The notes below the pieces were generated by a model that saw only the letters and a program-made list of their open reading frames with translations, searched no databases and had not been told where the DNA came from. Positions 1 through 5,056 of a DNA stretch of 5,056 nucleotides are shown here, one piece after another (positions within the stretch are counted from its first letter, which is position 1; every line of letters starts with the position of its first letter). A program made the position numbers and the translations under genes. Source of the DNA: Nanobdellota archaeon (lineage in GTDB: Archaea > Nanobdellota > Nanobdellia > Woesearchaeales > JAUYGA01); assembly GCA_030690755.1 (NCBI GenBank), contig JAUYGA010000193.1, forward strand, positions 1 to 5,056, given 5' to 3'.

Positions 1-684
1 ATCAATATCTTGAATTTTTATCATATTTTTCTTAGAAAATGCATCAAAAATCGGCTGTTTATTGGAAGGAATAATATCAAGCTTTTCCAATTGTTTTTTT
101 GAAAAGAGTTTGTACTCTTTTATTTTACCTTTAGCTAGACCTGATTTAGGGATCTTTCCTGTTTTTGCCTTAACAGCAAACAACATAACATGAAAAATTA
201 GTTCTCCTTCTTCCCTATAAGTGGTAGGATAAACCCCATACAGTTCTGTATCTGCGATATCAAATCCTATTTCTGTTTTAATTTCTTTTTTTGCAGAATC
301 GTAAGGAGATTCACCATACAGAATTTCATTGCCAGGTAGACCCCATTGATTATTGCAAGGTTCTCTGCATCTCTTTCCAAGTAAAATTTTATTGTTCTTT
401 ACTATTGCAACCAACACAACTGGCAAAGGATATTTTTCTTTTAATTGCAAAGAATCTACATACAACGCATACTTCACTCCTTTTTTAGTTAAATAGTAAT
501 TATTGTCCTCTTTTTTTATCAGACTCTCTGCAATTAACTTCTTAAGGTGATAATTAACTTTACCAGAATCTCTTTCATTGAGAATTCTAAGTATATCTGA
601 ATATTTTGCCTTTGATGATCTAAGAAACCAAATGATTTTAGCATTGGTTTTCTCGTTGAGGATCTTTGATAAATTTTGTTCCAT
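1..684 (-). CDS. Winged-helix / Nudix-domain fusion protein, probable regulator (partial at left edge)
   Basis: The frame starts at ATG 684-682 and stays open for 228 codons to the edge of the window, so the C-terminus is missing. Residues about 1-75 form an ArsR-like winged helix: a helical region, a recognition-helix motif VNYHLKKL (43-50), then a wing with ESLIKKEDNNYYLTKKG (53-69). Residues about 85-228 are a Nudix domain: strand PLPVVLVAIV (86-95), KILLGKR (99-105), QWGLPG (113-118), and a Nudix box at 118-141. The box departs from consensus: the first Gly is Asn119, the Arg is Lys133, and one Glu of the EE pair is Thr137; Glu125, Glu134 and Glu138 remain. Known parallel: bacterial NrtR joins a Nudix sensor to a winged helix in the opposite domain order. 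I infer a DNA-binding regulator that senses a nucleotide-like ligand; weak hydrolase activity is possible. In-frame GTG codons lie just upstream, but the ATG is the better-placed start. Confidence 0.85.
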   Translation of the reverse strand, partial: MEQNLSKILNEKTNAKIIWFLRSSKAKYSDILRILNERDSGKVNYHLKKLIAESLIKKEDNNYYLTKKGVKYALYVDSLQLKEKYPLPVVLVAIVKNNKILLGKRCREPCNNQWGLPGNEILYGESPYDSAKKEIKTEIGFDIADTELYGVYPTTYREEGELIFHVMLFAVKAKTGKIPKSGLAKGKIKEYKLFSKKQLEKLDIIPSNKQPIFDAFSKKNMIKIQDID

Positions 685-720
685 AGTTGTCACATATTTC
701 ACAATAAAATTAATTCCACA

Positions 721-728
721 ATTTAAAA
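721..728 (-). promoter_or_regulatory. Candidate TATA box for the winged-helix/Nudix gene
   Basis: On the minus strand this reads TTTTAAAT. Its centre is about 40 bases before the ATG at 684, which would place initiation near 698 and leave a leader of roughly 14 bases with no convincing Shine-Dalgarno. The surroundings are AT-rich, so a chance match is possible. Confidence 0.35.
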
Positions 729-749
729 GTCTTTCTGACAACTTAGTGC

Positions 750-764
750 AAAAAGAACCAAAAA
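750..764 (-). terminator. Candidate T-tract terminator after the HPF-like gene
   Basis: On the minus strand two runs of five T (760-764 and 750-754) lie about 45-55 bases beyond the stop codon of the gene ending at 806. Archaeal RNA polymerase can terminate at U-rich tracts without a hairpin. The call rests on composition only. Confidence 0.3.
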
Positions 765-805
765 CACCTATTTCATTTTTCGTAAGAATAAAACACTTAA
801 ATCAC

Positions 806-1168
806 TTACGCTTTCGTTGTCTGAAAATTCTTCTCTAAATTCTTAAGAACATCGTCTACAGCCACAAATAGGTTTACTGCTTCTGATTGGGATGAGAATT
901 CTTTTTGTCCGTCAACAACAACGCCTTTAAGCTCATATAGCGATTTCTTGCTTGATTCCTCAATTTTTTCAGGAACATTCATTGTCAAAACTAATTTTTC
1001 AAATCCTGCGCAGATCTGAAACAGGTTTTTGACATGATTACCTATGACTTTTTTTAGGATGACCATTGTACTTCTGTCTACTTTAGAGAATCCATTCAAT
1101 TCAATGTTCTCTCCAAGTTTTAATGTTTCTCCTTTCAATAATCCTTCTTTGAATGTTTCTTGATTCAT
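806..1168 (-). CDS. HPF/RaiA (S30AE)-like small protein, putative ribosome-hibernation factor
   Basis: This is a complete 120-residue protein with no signal peptide or membrane segment. After a leader of about 20 residues the predicted order is strand (NIELNGF, 21-27), long helix (about 32-54), strand (KLVLTMN, 58-64), strand (LYELKGVVV, 77-85), short strand around EFSSQSE (90-96), and final helix (99-115). This is the beta-alpha-beta-beta-beta-alpha layout of HPF/RaiA. The closing NLFVAVDDVLKNLEKNF matches the pattern of the HPF hallmark helix (DLYAAIDxAxxKLxxQL). HPF-family proteins bind the 30S decoding region and silence ribosomes in stationary phase. The resemblance is by eye, so it could be another small alpha/beta fold. 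The start has a GGGGGG purine run 8 bases upstream. The gene lies on the same strand as the winged-helix/Nudix gene, with a 121-base gap, and is probably a separate transcription unit. Confidence 0.6.
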   Translation of the reverse strand: MNQETFKEGLLKGETLKLGENIELNGFSKVDRSTMVILKKVIGNHVKNLFQICAGFEKLVLTMNVPEKIEESSKKSLYELKGVVVDGQKEFSSQSEAVNLFVAVDDVLKNLEKNFQTTKA

Positions 1169-1176
1169 GAAAATAA

Positions 1177-1182
1177 CCCCCC
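1177..1182 (-). promoter_or_regulatory. G-rich ribosome binding site of the HPF-like gene
   Basis: A GGGGGG run on the minus strand sits 8 bases before ATG 1168-1166. It can partly pair with the anti-Shine-Dalgarno CCUCC and supports this start codon. A pure G run instead of GGAGG is slightly unusual in such an AT-rich region. Confidence 0.5.
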
Positions 1183-1216
1183 ATATATGAGAACTAACGC
1201 TCGAACAACCGGCCTT

Positions 1217-1224
1217 TATTTAAA
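1217..1224 (-). promoter_or_regulatory. Candidate TATA box for the HPF-like gene
   Basis: On the minus strand this reads TTTAAATA, preceded by the purine-rich GCAAAAGA that could act as a BRE. It would place initiation near 1193-1195, giving a leader of about 26 bases that contains the G-rich ribosome binding site. A second TATA-like stretch (about 1183-1190) is too close to the start codon to serve this gene. Confidence 0.5.
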
Positions 1225-1385
1225 TCTTTTGCCAAAATATTGTTTTGTATTTTTTTCACAAACAAAGCGCATTGAAACTTCTATTAATTTCTTGAGTCAC
1301 CTCATGTTGTTTCCTGCGCCGTCCAACGTTCTCGTGCATAAAAAAGTAAAAAACAGTTACCACTTTAAGATACTAAAAAGAAAGG

Positions 1386-1393
1386 TTTATATA
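1386..1393 (+). promoter_or_regulatory. TATA box for the receiver-domain gene
   Basis: TTTATATA, preceded by purine-rich AAGAAAGG that fits a BRE, is the clearest archaeal promoter in the window. Initiation would be expected near 1414-1418. The leader would then be about 18 bases for the ATG at 1433 or about 70 bases for the ATG at 1487. Confidence 0.6.
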
Positions 1394-1477
1394 GGTCGCC
1401 TTATTTAATAGAGGGTATAGAATAGATTATCGATGTTTATCAGAGTGAATAGACCCTTATTAAAACAACAATCTTTT

Positions 1478-1482
1478 GGAGG
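1478..1482 (+). promoter_or_regulatory. Shine-Dalgarno GGAGG deciding the receiver-gene start
   Basis: A full GGAGG lies four bases before the ATG at 1487. The earlier in-frame ATG at 1433 has no comparable motif. This is the main reason for choosing 1487, although the spacing is a little short. Confidence 0.55.
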
Positions 1483-1486
1483 ACTT

Positions 1487-2170
1487 ATGCCTGACAAAAC
1501 CTTGGTTGACAATGAAACAGAAAAAGGGTGCTGCAAGCTCAATATTCTCATTCTAGAAGATGACCCAGATTTACCTGAGATGTATCGTGATACAATCGAT
1601 CTTTTTTTTGCAAATCAAAGAACAACTTTCGGCAGAAAAGGTTTAGATCATGAGGTAACAATAGTATCCGATGCAAAAGAGGCAATGCGCGAGATAGATT
1701 ACCTTATGCGAGGAAAATGCTACAACATCATCATCTCAGACTACACTGTTCTTAAACAGAGATCTGAAGGAGACATAATCTCAAGAGATACAGCTCCGAC
1801 AACAGGCCTTAGAATCCATAAGGACGGTGAAAATGATTTTGTATACATAATGGAAGAAGTTCTTAGAGTGATAAGCCACAGAAATCAATTCAGACCGCCA
1901 GTATTATTATCAAGCTCAGCATCTCTCTCGACAATATATAGTGAAAGCCCTTACTTAAAGCCATATGTCAGTGCATACTTGCAAAAACCTGCAACTCTTG
2001 ATTCAATTGAACGCACAATTAGTGAACTCTTATTGATGAAACTTTACTCAAATGGCCATTCCCCTATAAAATTAAACCCCTCAGAGCACCTCTTGACAGA
2101 ACAGATTAACCAATTAAATATACACAGACCAAATCAAGCGCAAGACGCGATTCAACCAAAATATTTATAA
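1487..2170 (+). CDS. Orphan response-regulator receiver (REC) domain protein
   Basis: From ATG 1487 the protein has 227 residues. The REC landmarks are present: strand LNILILEDD with the acidic pair Asp25-Asp26, NIIISDY with phospho-acceptor Asp85, VLLSSSAS with Ser142 at the conserved Ser/Thr site, and YLQKP with the conserved Lys167-Pro. It is therefore likely a phosphorylation-switched signalling protein in the cytoplasm. The distance from Asp85 to Ser142 is 57 residues against about 30 in CheY, so there is an insert of roughly 27 residues (about 87-123), rich in polar residues. After the REC core only a tail of about 50 residues follows, without a recognisable DNA-binding, enzymatic or CheC/CheY-partner domain. 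No histidine kinase lies in the window. An in-frame ATG at 1433 would add 18 residues. The gene ends 51 bases before the methylthiotransferase start and has its own promoter. Confidence 0.85.
   Translation: MPDKTLVDNETEKGCCKLNILILEDDPDLPEMYRDTIDLFFANQRTTFGRKGLDHEVTIVSDAKEAMREIDYLMRGKCYNIIISDYTVLKQRSEGDIISRDTAPTTGLRIHKDGENDFVYIMEEVLRVISHRNQFRPPVLLSSSASLSTIYSESPYLKPYVSAYLQKPATLDSIERTISELLLMKLYSNGHSPIKLNPSEHLLTEQINQLNIHRPNQAQDAIQPKYL
2164..2170 (+). promoter_or_regulatory. Candidate TATA box for the methylthiotransferase gene
   Basis: TTTATAA includes the stop codon of the receiver gene. It would give initiation near 2191-2195 and a leader of about 30 bases to the ATG at 2222. If real, the methylthiotransferase and its downstream partner can be transcribed independently of the receiver gene. 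Confidence 0.4.
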
Positions 2171-2221
2171 CAATTCTGATAATTTTTGACTTATGAAACT
2201 TTTGTTTATGAAACTGCTAGC

Positions 2222-3508
2222 ATGAAAACTATGAAAATCTACATTGAGAATTATGGATGTTCTGCAAACTACAACAATGGTGAGATAATCGCAGGTCTAT
2301 TGAAAAAAGCAGGCCATCAGCTGATTAAAGAGGATAAAACTGCAAAAATAATAATCCTGAATACCTGCACAGTTAAGCAGCCGACTGAAAACAAGATAAT
2401 AAAACGGATTAAACAGATACCTAAAAGCAAGAAATTAATTATTGCAGGATGCATGCCAGAAGTCCAAGCTGAAGAATTAAAAAAATTAAGAAAAGACCTC
2501 CATCTTTTAGGGATAGGAAATATAGGAAAGATAAATGAGCTCGTTGAAAAGATAAGACAAGGAAAAAATAAAGGTTCTCACAGTTATATTGGCGAAAACA
2601 AAGAAACAAAACTGCTTCTTCCAAAAATAAGGAGAAACCCTGCAATAAACATTGTCCAGATTTCAGAGGGATGCAATCAGAATTGCGCTTATTGCATTGT
2701 CCGAATCGCCAAAGGAAGTCTAGTTTCTTATCCTGCAGACAAAATAATCCAGGAAATAAAACAGAGCATAAAGGAAGGCTGCAAAGAAATCTGGATAACC
2801 TCTCAGGATAATGCTGCTTATGAAAACAATCTCGTCGTGCTATTAAATGAGTTTTGCAAAGTAGAAGGAGACTTCATGGTGAGAGTTGGCATGATGAATC
2901 CCGCCCATATACTAAAGATGAAAAAAGATTTGATTGATATCTATAAAAACAAGAAAATATTCAAATTTTTGCATATTCCCATCCAATCAGGTAATGACCG
3001 CATCCTCGATTTGATGAACAGAAAATATAGTGCCAATGATTTCAGGAAAATCATAAGCGATTTCAGAAAAGAGATTCCTGAAATGACTGTAGGCACAGAC
3101 ATCATCTGCGGTTTTCCGACAGAGACAGATGATGAATTCAATGACTCATTGAAACTCATAAAACAGCTGCGGATATCTGTAGTTAATGTCTCGCGTTTCG
3201 GCCCGAGAAAAGGGACAGCTGCCGCAAAAATGAAACAATTGCCAGGCTGGCAGACAAAAAAACGCTCTCAAGAGCTGGCAAGATTGTTTAAAAAAATTTC
3301 TGAAGACAAACTGAAAAAGTACATTGGAACAAAGCAGAATATATTAATCGATGAAATTGGCAGGAAAAAAGGCCAGTTCATCGGAAGGACAATGAACTAT
3401 CTTCCCGTTGTTGTTGAGGGAAAACCAAAAAAATTAAGATTAGGAGAATTAATAGAAGTCAATGTTATTGATTCAAAAACACATCATCTTGTTGGGCAGG
3501 CGCTATGA
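2222..3508 (+). CDS. mtaB: tRNA N6-threonylcarbamoyladenosine(37) methylthiotransferase (archaeal/eukaryotic e-MtaB, CDKAL1 type)
   Basis: The 428-residue product matches the usual length. It is a radical-SAM enzyme that adds a methylthio group to C2 of t6A at position 37 of ANN-decoding tRNAs, giving ms2t6A and firmer codon pairing. Three domains are seen. The N-terminal methylthiotransferase domain holds the auxiliary [4Fe-4S] cysteines Cys13 (YGCSAN), Cys49 (NTCTV) and Cys77 (AGCMPE). The radical-SAM core has CNQNCAYC (Cys151, Cys155, Cys158), followed by RIAKG and SYP, then KEIWITSQD, HIPIQSG and DIICGFPTET, all typical of the family. A C-terminal TRAM-like RNA-binding region spans about 365-428. 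SAM and an iron-sulfur supply are required. The start at 2222 is chosen because family members begin just before the YIExYGC strand; ATG 2231 is equally possible, and a TTG at 2186 would add 12 unlikely residues. It overlaps the next gene by ATGA. Confidence 0.93.
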   Translation: MKTMKIYIENYGCSANYNNGEIIAGLLKKAGHQLIKEDKTAKIIILNTCTVKQPTENKIIKRIKQIPKSKKLIIAGCMPEVQAEELKKLRKDLHLLGIGNIGKINELVEKIRQGKNKGSHSYIGENKETKLLLPKIRRNPAINIVQISEGCNQNCAYCIVRIAKGSLVSYPADKIIQEIKQSIKEGCKEIWITSQDNAAYENNLVVLLNEFCKVEGDFMVRVGMMNPAHILKMKKDLIDIYKNKKIFKFLHIPIQSGNDRILDLMNRKYSANDFRKIISDFRKEIPEMTVGTDIICGFPTETDDEFNDSLKLIKQLRISVVNVSRFGPRKGTAAAKMKQLPGWQTKKRSQELARLFKKISEDKLKKYIGTKQNILIDEIGRKKGQFIGRTMNYLPVVVEGKPKKLRLGELIEVNVIDSKTHHLVGQAL

Positions 3509-4086
3509 AAAATCCTCTTGAAATGACTATTGCAGAGTATAAACAAATGGTCCACGAAGATTGGGGGAAAGCGATTAATTTCGATTTTGACATAGGCGAG
3601 CTTATCGAAAACGGCATTGAAAAACATCAATGCAAAACTAATCAAACAACAATAGATTTAGCAAAGAAATATATCAGTTTAGGCGATTATCGAGAAGCAA
3701 ATGACTTCTTGGATTCGATAGACAGATGGATAAAACCCAAAGGATGCGAAGTGCATCTTACTGATATCCAAAAGAAGGATATGGCAAATCTAAGAAAAGA
3801 GATTGCAGAAGGATGCATATGGGGACTATTGGTAGCTGCCGATGATTATTTACAGAAAGCAAGAACATCAAATCCTGATTTTATTATCCGCGCTTCAGAA
3901 GCATATCACCGAGCGAAAGAGCTTGCAGAAAAAGCAAACATGCCCTTGCCGAACTACTTGCATGCTCCAGGAAGATGCGAAAGCATAATTGGGCAAGCAA
4001 TTTTAGGTTCTGAATATGTGGGATTGAGAGAAGAAATAATCATAGAGCATCTTAGGCAACTGCCAGAGTTACTAAAAGAGTTTTAA
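3505..4086 (+). CDS. Helical hypothetical protein, TPR-like, coupled to the methylthiotransferase gene
   Basis: The 193-residue soluble protein starts inside the stop region of the preceding gene (ATGA at 3505-3508), so its translation is probably coupled to that of the methylthiotransferase. I do not recognise a named family. It looks almost wholly alpha-helical. Residues about 45-72 (IDLAKKYISLGDYREANDFLDSI is the core) resemble a tetratricopeptide-type helix pair, and 108-145 form another pair with AADDYLQKA and ASEAYHRAKELAEKA. Between them is a charged helix (about 86-104). Five cysteines are spread (43, 79, 103, 158 in view) without a clear metal-binding pattern. There is no signal peptide or membrane segment. 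The TPR-like form suggests a protein-protein interaction role, and the gene position suggests a link to tRNA modification, but both are inference. Only a weak AGG lies before the start. Confidence 0.75.
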   Translation: MKNPLEMTIAEYKQMVHEDWGKAINFDFDIGELIENGIEKHQCKTNQTTIDLAKKYISLGDYREANDFLDSIDRWIKPKGCEVHLTDIQKKDMANLRKEIAEGCIWGLLVAADDYLQKARTSNPDFIIRASEAYHRAKELAEKANMPLPNYLHAPGRCESIIGQAILGSEYVGLREEIIIEHLRQLPELLKEF

Positions 4087-4100
4087 AAATTATCAGGAAG

Positions 4101-4107
4101 TTTTATT
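4101..4107 (+). promoter_or_regulatory. Candidate TATA box placing a leaderless start for the Nudix gene
   Basis: TTTTATT is centred about 30 bases before the ATG at 4134. At the usual archaeal spacing, transcription would start at or within a few bases of the ATG. No Shine-Dalgarno lies directly upstream, which fits a leaderless message. Confidence 0.4.
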
Positions 4108-4133
4108 TACTAGTTCTTTGATTTTTTGTTTAC

Positions 4134-4571
4134 ATGACTGATTATGAAGACAAAAAGATATTGGAAGATAATTTTCTTTTCGCAGTAAAAGCTCTTGTGC
4201 TTAATAATGAGGATAAAGTCTTGTTATTGAAACGCTCAGAAACTGATCCTCATAGCCCGGGTTCTTGGGATCTTCCTGGCGGAATTCTTTGCCAGGGTGA
4301 ATCCTGCATAGAAGGATTATTGAGAGAAACAGGGGAAGAGACAAGTCTTGCGATAGAGATAATGTCAAAAATCAGAGATAAAAAGTTTAAAAGAGATGAC
4401 GGTCAAAATGTTTTTATGAGGTCATATTTATGCAAAACTCGTTCTCACAATGTTGTCTTAAGCAGCGAACATGATGAATACGCCTGGCTTGGATTGTCTG
4501 ATGCATACAAAATAGTGCATGAGGGATATCACAAAGACATTCTTATGCTAGAACCAAATATAAAGCAATAA
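4134..4571 (+). CDS. Nudix hydrolase
   Basis: This is a compact single-domain protein of 145 residues, the usual size for a stand-alone Nudix enzyme. Nudix enzymes cleave nucleoside diphosphates linked to another group, using Mg2+. Strand FLFAVKALVLN (14-24), KVLLLKRS (28-35) and GSWDLPGG (43-50) lead to the Nudix box at 50-72. The box has Gly50, Glu56, Arg64-Glu65 and Glu68-Glu69 in the GX5EX7REXXEE spacing, so all metal-binding glutamates are intact. The only change is Ser71 in place of the last conserved Gly. The substrate cannot be named: an NTP, ADP-ribose or another nucleotide derivative are all possible. It lies 47 bases after the helical-protein gene, with its own candidate promoter, and converges on the toxin-like gene. 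Unlike the Nudix domain at the left of the window, this one should be catalytic. Confidence 0.9.
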   Translation: MTDYEDKKILEDNFLFAVKALVLNNEDKVLLLKRSETDPHSPGSWDLPGGILCQGESCIEGLLRETGEETSLAIEIMSKIRDKKFKRDDGQNVFMRSYLCKTRSHNVVLSSEHDEYAWLGLSDAYKIVHEGYHKDILMLEPNIKQ

Positions 4572-4608
4572 CATAACAATTAAGTAAAACAATAGACATT
4601 AAATTGAC

Positions 4609-4624
4609 TTATTTTTAATTAAAA
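4609..4624. terminator. AT-rich palindromic segment between convergent genes, candidate two-way terminator
   Basis: TTTTAATTAAAA (4613-4624) is a perfect 12-base palindrome next to a T run (4612-4616), in the 59-base gap between the stops of two converging genes. U-rich transcripts arise in both directions. A terminator role is plausible from position and composition only. Confidence 0.35.
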
Positions 4625-4630
4625 CATATT

Positions 4631-4999
4631 TTATCTTTTTCTATAGCCAAAAATCTTATCATATTTTTCATGATCCATGTATTCAAGAATGAATGCAATT
4701 ATTTTAGCTTCATCGCCGACAATAGTGTAAAGCAACCGCCAGTATCCCACTAACTCAACTCTGAAAATTTTGTCAGTTCCATATCTGTCTGAAACACCCT
4801 TTGAAATGTTCTTTTTCGGAATCAAATCTCCATAGAAAGGATTTGCTTTGAGATTTCTTAGTGCGCTATTGATTGAAGTAAGAAGTTGTTCATAAGTCGG
4901 GTTTCCAGAATTTTTCAAGTTTCTGCTCACAGCGTCTTGTAATTCTTTGTATTCTTCATACGATTCCGAATCAAACTGCACTAGAACTTCTTTTTTCAT
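4631..4999 (-). CDS. RelE/ParE-family toxin-like protein
   Basis: The 122-residue protein has the length and order of the archaeal branch of the RelE/ParE fold: an N-terminal strand (VLVQFD, 5-10), two helices (about 13-30 and 36-52), and a sheet with KIFRVELVGYWRLLY, then KIIAFILEY, ending in a tail MDHEKYDKIFGYRKR. RelE-type members cut mRNA in the ribosomal A site; ParE-type members poison gyrase. The basic and aromatic residues of the last two strands and the tail (Arg, Tyr, Lys, His) suit an RNase, but the catalytic set cannot be assigned by eye. The start ATG 4999-4997 directly abuts the stop codon of an upstream frame, with GAGG just before it, which points to translational coupling with an antitoxin. 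Compared with typical RelE proteins of 85-100 residues, the N-terminal helical part is longer. Confidence 0.8.
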   Translation of the reverse strand: MKKEVLVQFDSESYEEYKELQDAVSRNLKNSGNPTYEQLLTSINSALRNLKANPFYGDLIPKKNISKGVSDRYGTDKIFRVELVGYWRLLYTIVGDEAKIIAFILEYMDHEKYDKIFGYRKR

Positions 5000-5056
5000 T
5001 TACCTCACAGTTACAGCAGTTTTAAGTTTATTCTTTAATTTTCTGCTAGCGTCGTG
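5000..5056 (-). CDS. C-terminal end of an upstream protein, candidate antitoxin (partial)
   Basis: On the minus strand the frame entering from the right edge stays open for 18 codons and ends with TAA at 5002-5000, directly before the toxin ATG at 4999. The other two minus-strand frames contain stops at once. The visible tail, HDASRKLKNKLKTAVTVR, is strongly basic. Antitoxin genes usually lie immediately upstream of RelE-type toxins with little or no gap, so I infer an antitoxin, but 18 residues do not allow a family call. Confidence 0.5.
   Translation of the reverse strand, partial: HDASRKLKNKLKTAVTVR

Larger units (their letters stand above)
1169..1486. other. Divergent intergenic control region, no gene seen
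   Basis: This 318-base stretch lies between the start of the minus-strand HPF-like gene and the preferred start of the plus-strand receiver gene. It contains TATA-like boxes for both directions (1217-1224 on minus, 1386-1393 on plus). Short open frames inside it lack a supporting start context and resemble no family I know. About 160 bases between the two TATA boxes remain unexplained and could hold operator sites or an alternative upstream start for the receiver gene at 1433. No tRNA cloverleaf or strong hairpin was recognised. Confidence 0.6.

Noticed and set aside
291..488. Plus-strand open frame of 65 codons
   Set aside because: It lies antisense within the winged-helix/Nudix gene, whose minus-strand translation shows clear domain motifs; the plus-strand product resembles nothing.
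781..810. Inverted repeat CGTAAG / CTTACG with an 18-base loop over the stop of the HPF-like gene
   Set aside because: A six-base stem with a long loop, not followed by a T run on the minus strand, is within chance expectation and does not look like a terminator hairpin.
578..838. Plus-strand open frame of 86 codons
   Set aside because: It overlaps the start of the winged-helix/Nudix gene and the end of the HPF-like gene on the other strand, with no start signal or family likeness.
1183..1190. TATA-like TCATATAT just upstream of the HPF-like gene on the minus strand
   Set aside because: At archaeal spacing it would start transcription inside the coding region; the element at 1217-1224 fits better.
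1160..1408. Plus-strand open frame of 82 codons in the divergent intergenic region
   Set aside because: It begins inside the HPF-like gene, runs through both promoter elements, lacks a ribosome binding site and has no recognisable features.
2186..2221. N-terminal extension of the methylthiotransferase from a TTG codon
   Set aside because: The 12 added residues precede the first conserved strand, have no ribosome binding site and are not expected in the family.
2439..2645. Minus-strand open frame of 68 codons, very Leu/Phe rich
   Set aside because: It is antisense to the methylthiotransferase; the hydrophobic composition is what the complement of Lys/Glu-rich codons produces, not a real membrane protein.
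2941..3159. Minus-strand open frame of 72 codons
   Set aside because: It is antisense to the radical-SAM core of the methylthiotransferase and has no independent support.

Overview
The window looks like an archaeal chromosome segment, probably from an AT-rich, small-genome lineage of the DPANN kind (Woesearchaeota- or Pacearchaeota-like). The reasons are TATA-box-like elements at the right distance upstream of most genes, short or absent leaders with a Shine-Dalgarno only in some cases, an archaeal/eukaryotic-type tRNA methylthiotransferase, an ArsR-like winged-helix domain of the type common in archaea, and an archaeal-style RelE/ParE toxin. The lineage is inferred from gene character alone. 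All genes read through with the standard code. No rRNA, tRNA, CRISPR array or insertion sequence was seen.

Left part, minus strand: a 5'-complete gene that runs off the left edge (1-684) encodes an N-terminal winged helix fused to a Nudix domain whose Nudix box is altered at key positions. Upstream of it on the same strand is a 120-residue protein (806-1168) whose predicted strand/helix order and C-terminal helix resemble the HPF/RaiA (S30AE) ribosome-hibernation fold. A divergent control region (1169-1486) separates this from the plus-strand genes and carries TATA-like boxes facing both ways.

Middle, plus strand: an orphan receiver-domain protein (1487-2170) with an unusually long insert after the phospho-acceptor Asp and no output domain. 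It is followed by a tRNA t6A37 methylthiotransferase (2222-3508) with all six cluster cysteines and a TRAM-like tail. A 193-residue helical protein (3505-4086) overlaps the end of that gene by four bases, so the two probably form a translationally coupled pair. A second, catalytically intact Nudix hydrolase (4134-4571) follows, apparently on a leaderless message.

Right part, minus strand: a RelE/ParE-family toxin-like gene (4631-4999) faces the Nudix gene across an AT-rich palindromic intergenic segment. An open frame entering from the right edge (5000-5056) stops directly before the toxin start codon, the arrangement expected of an antitoxin-toxin operon.

Much of the content suggests control of translation and nucleotides: tRNA anticodon-loop modification, a possible ribosome-hibernation factor, an mRNA-cleaving toxin candidate and two Nudix proteins, plus two sensor/regulator-type proteins. 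A shared pathway is not demonstrated; only the methylthiotransferase/helical-protein pair and the toxin/upstream-frame pair have gene organisation that argues for joint function.
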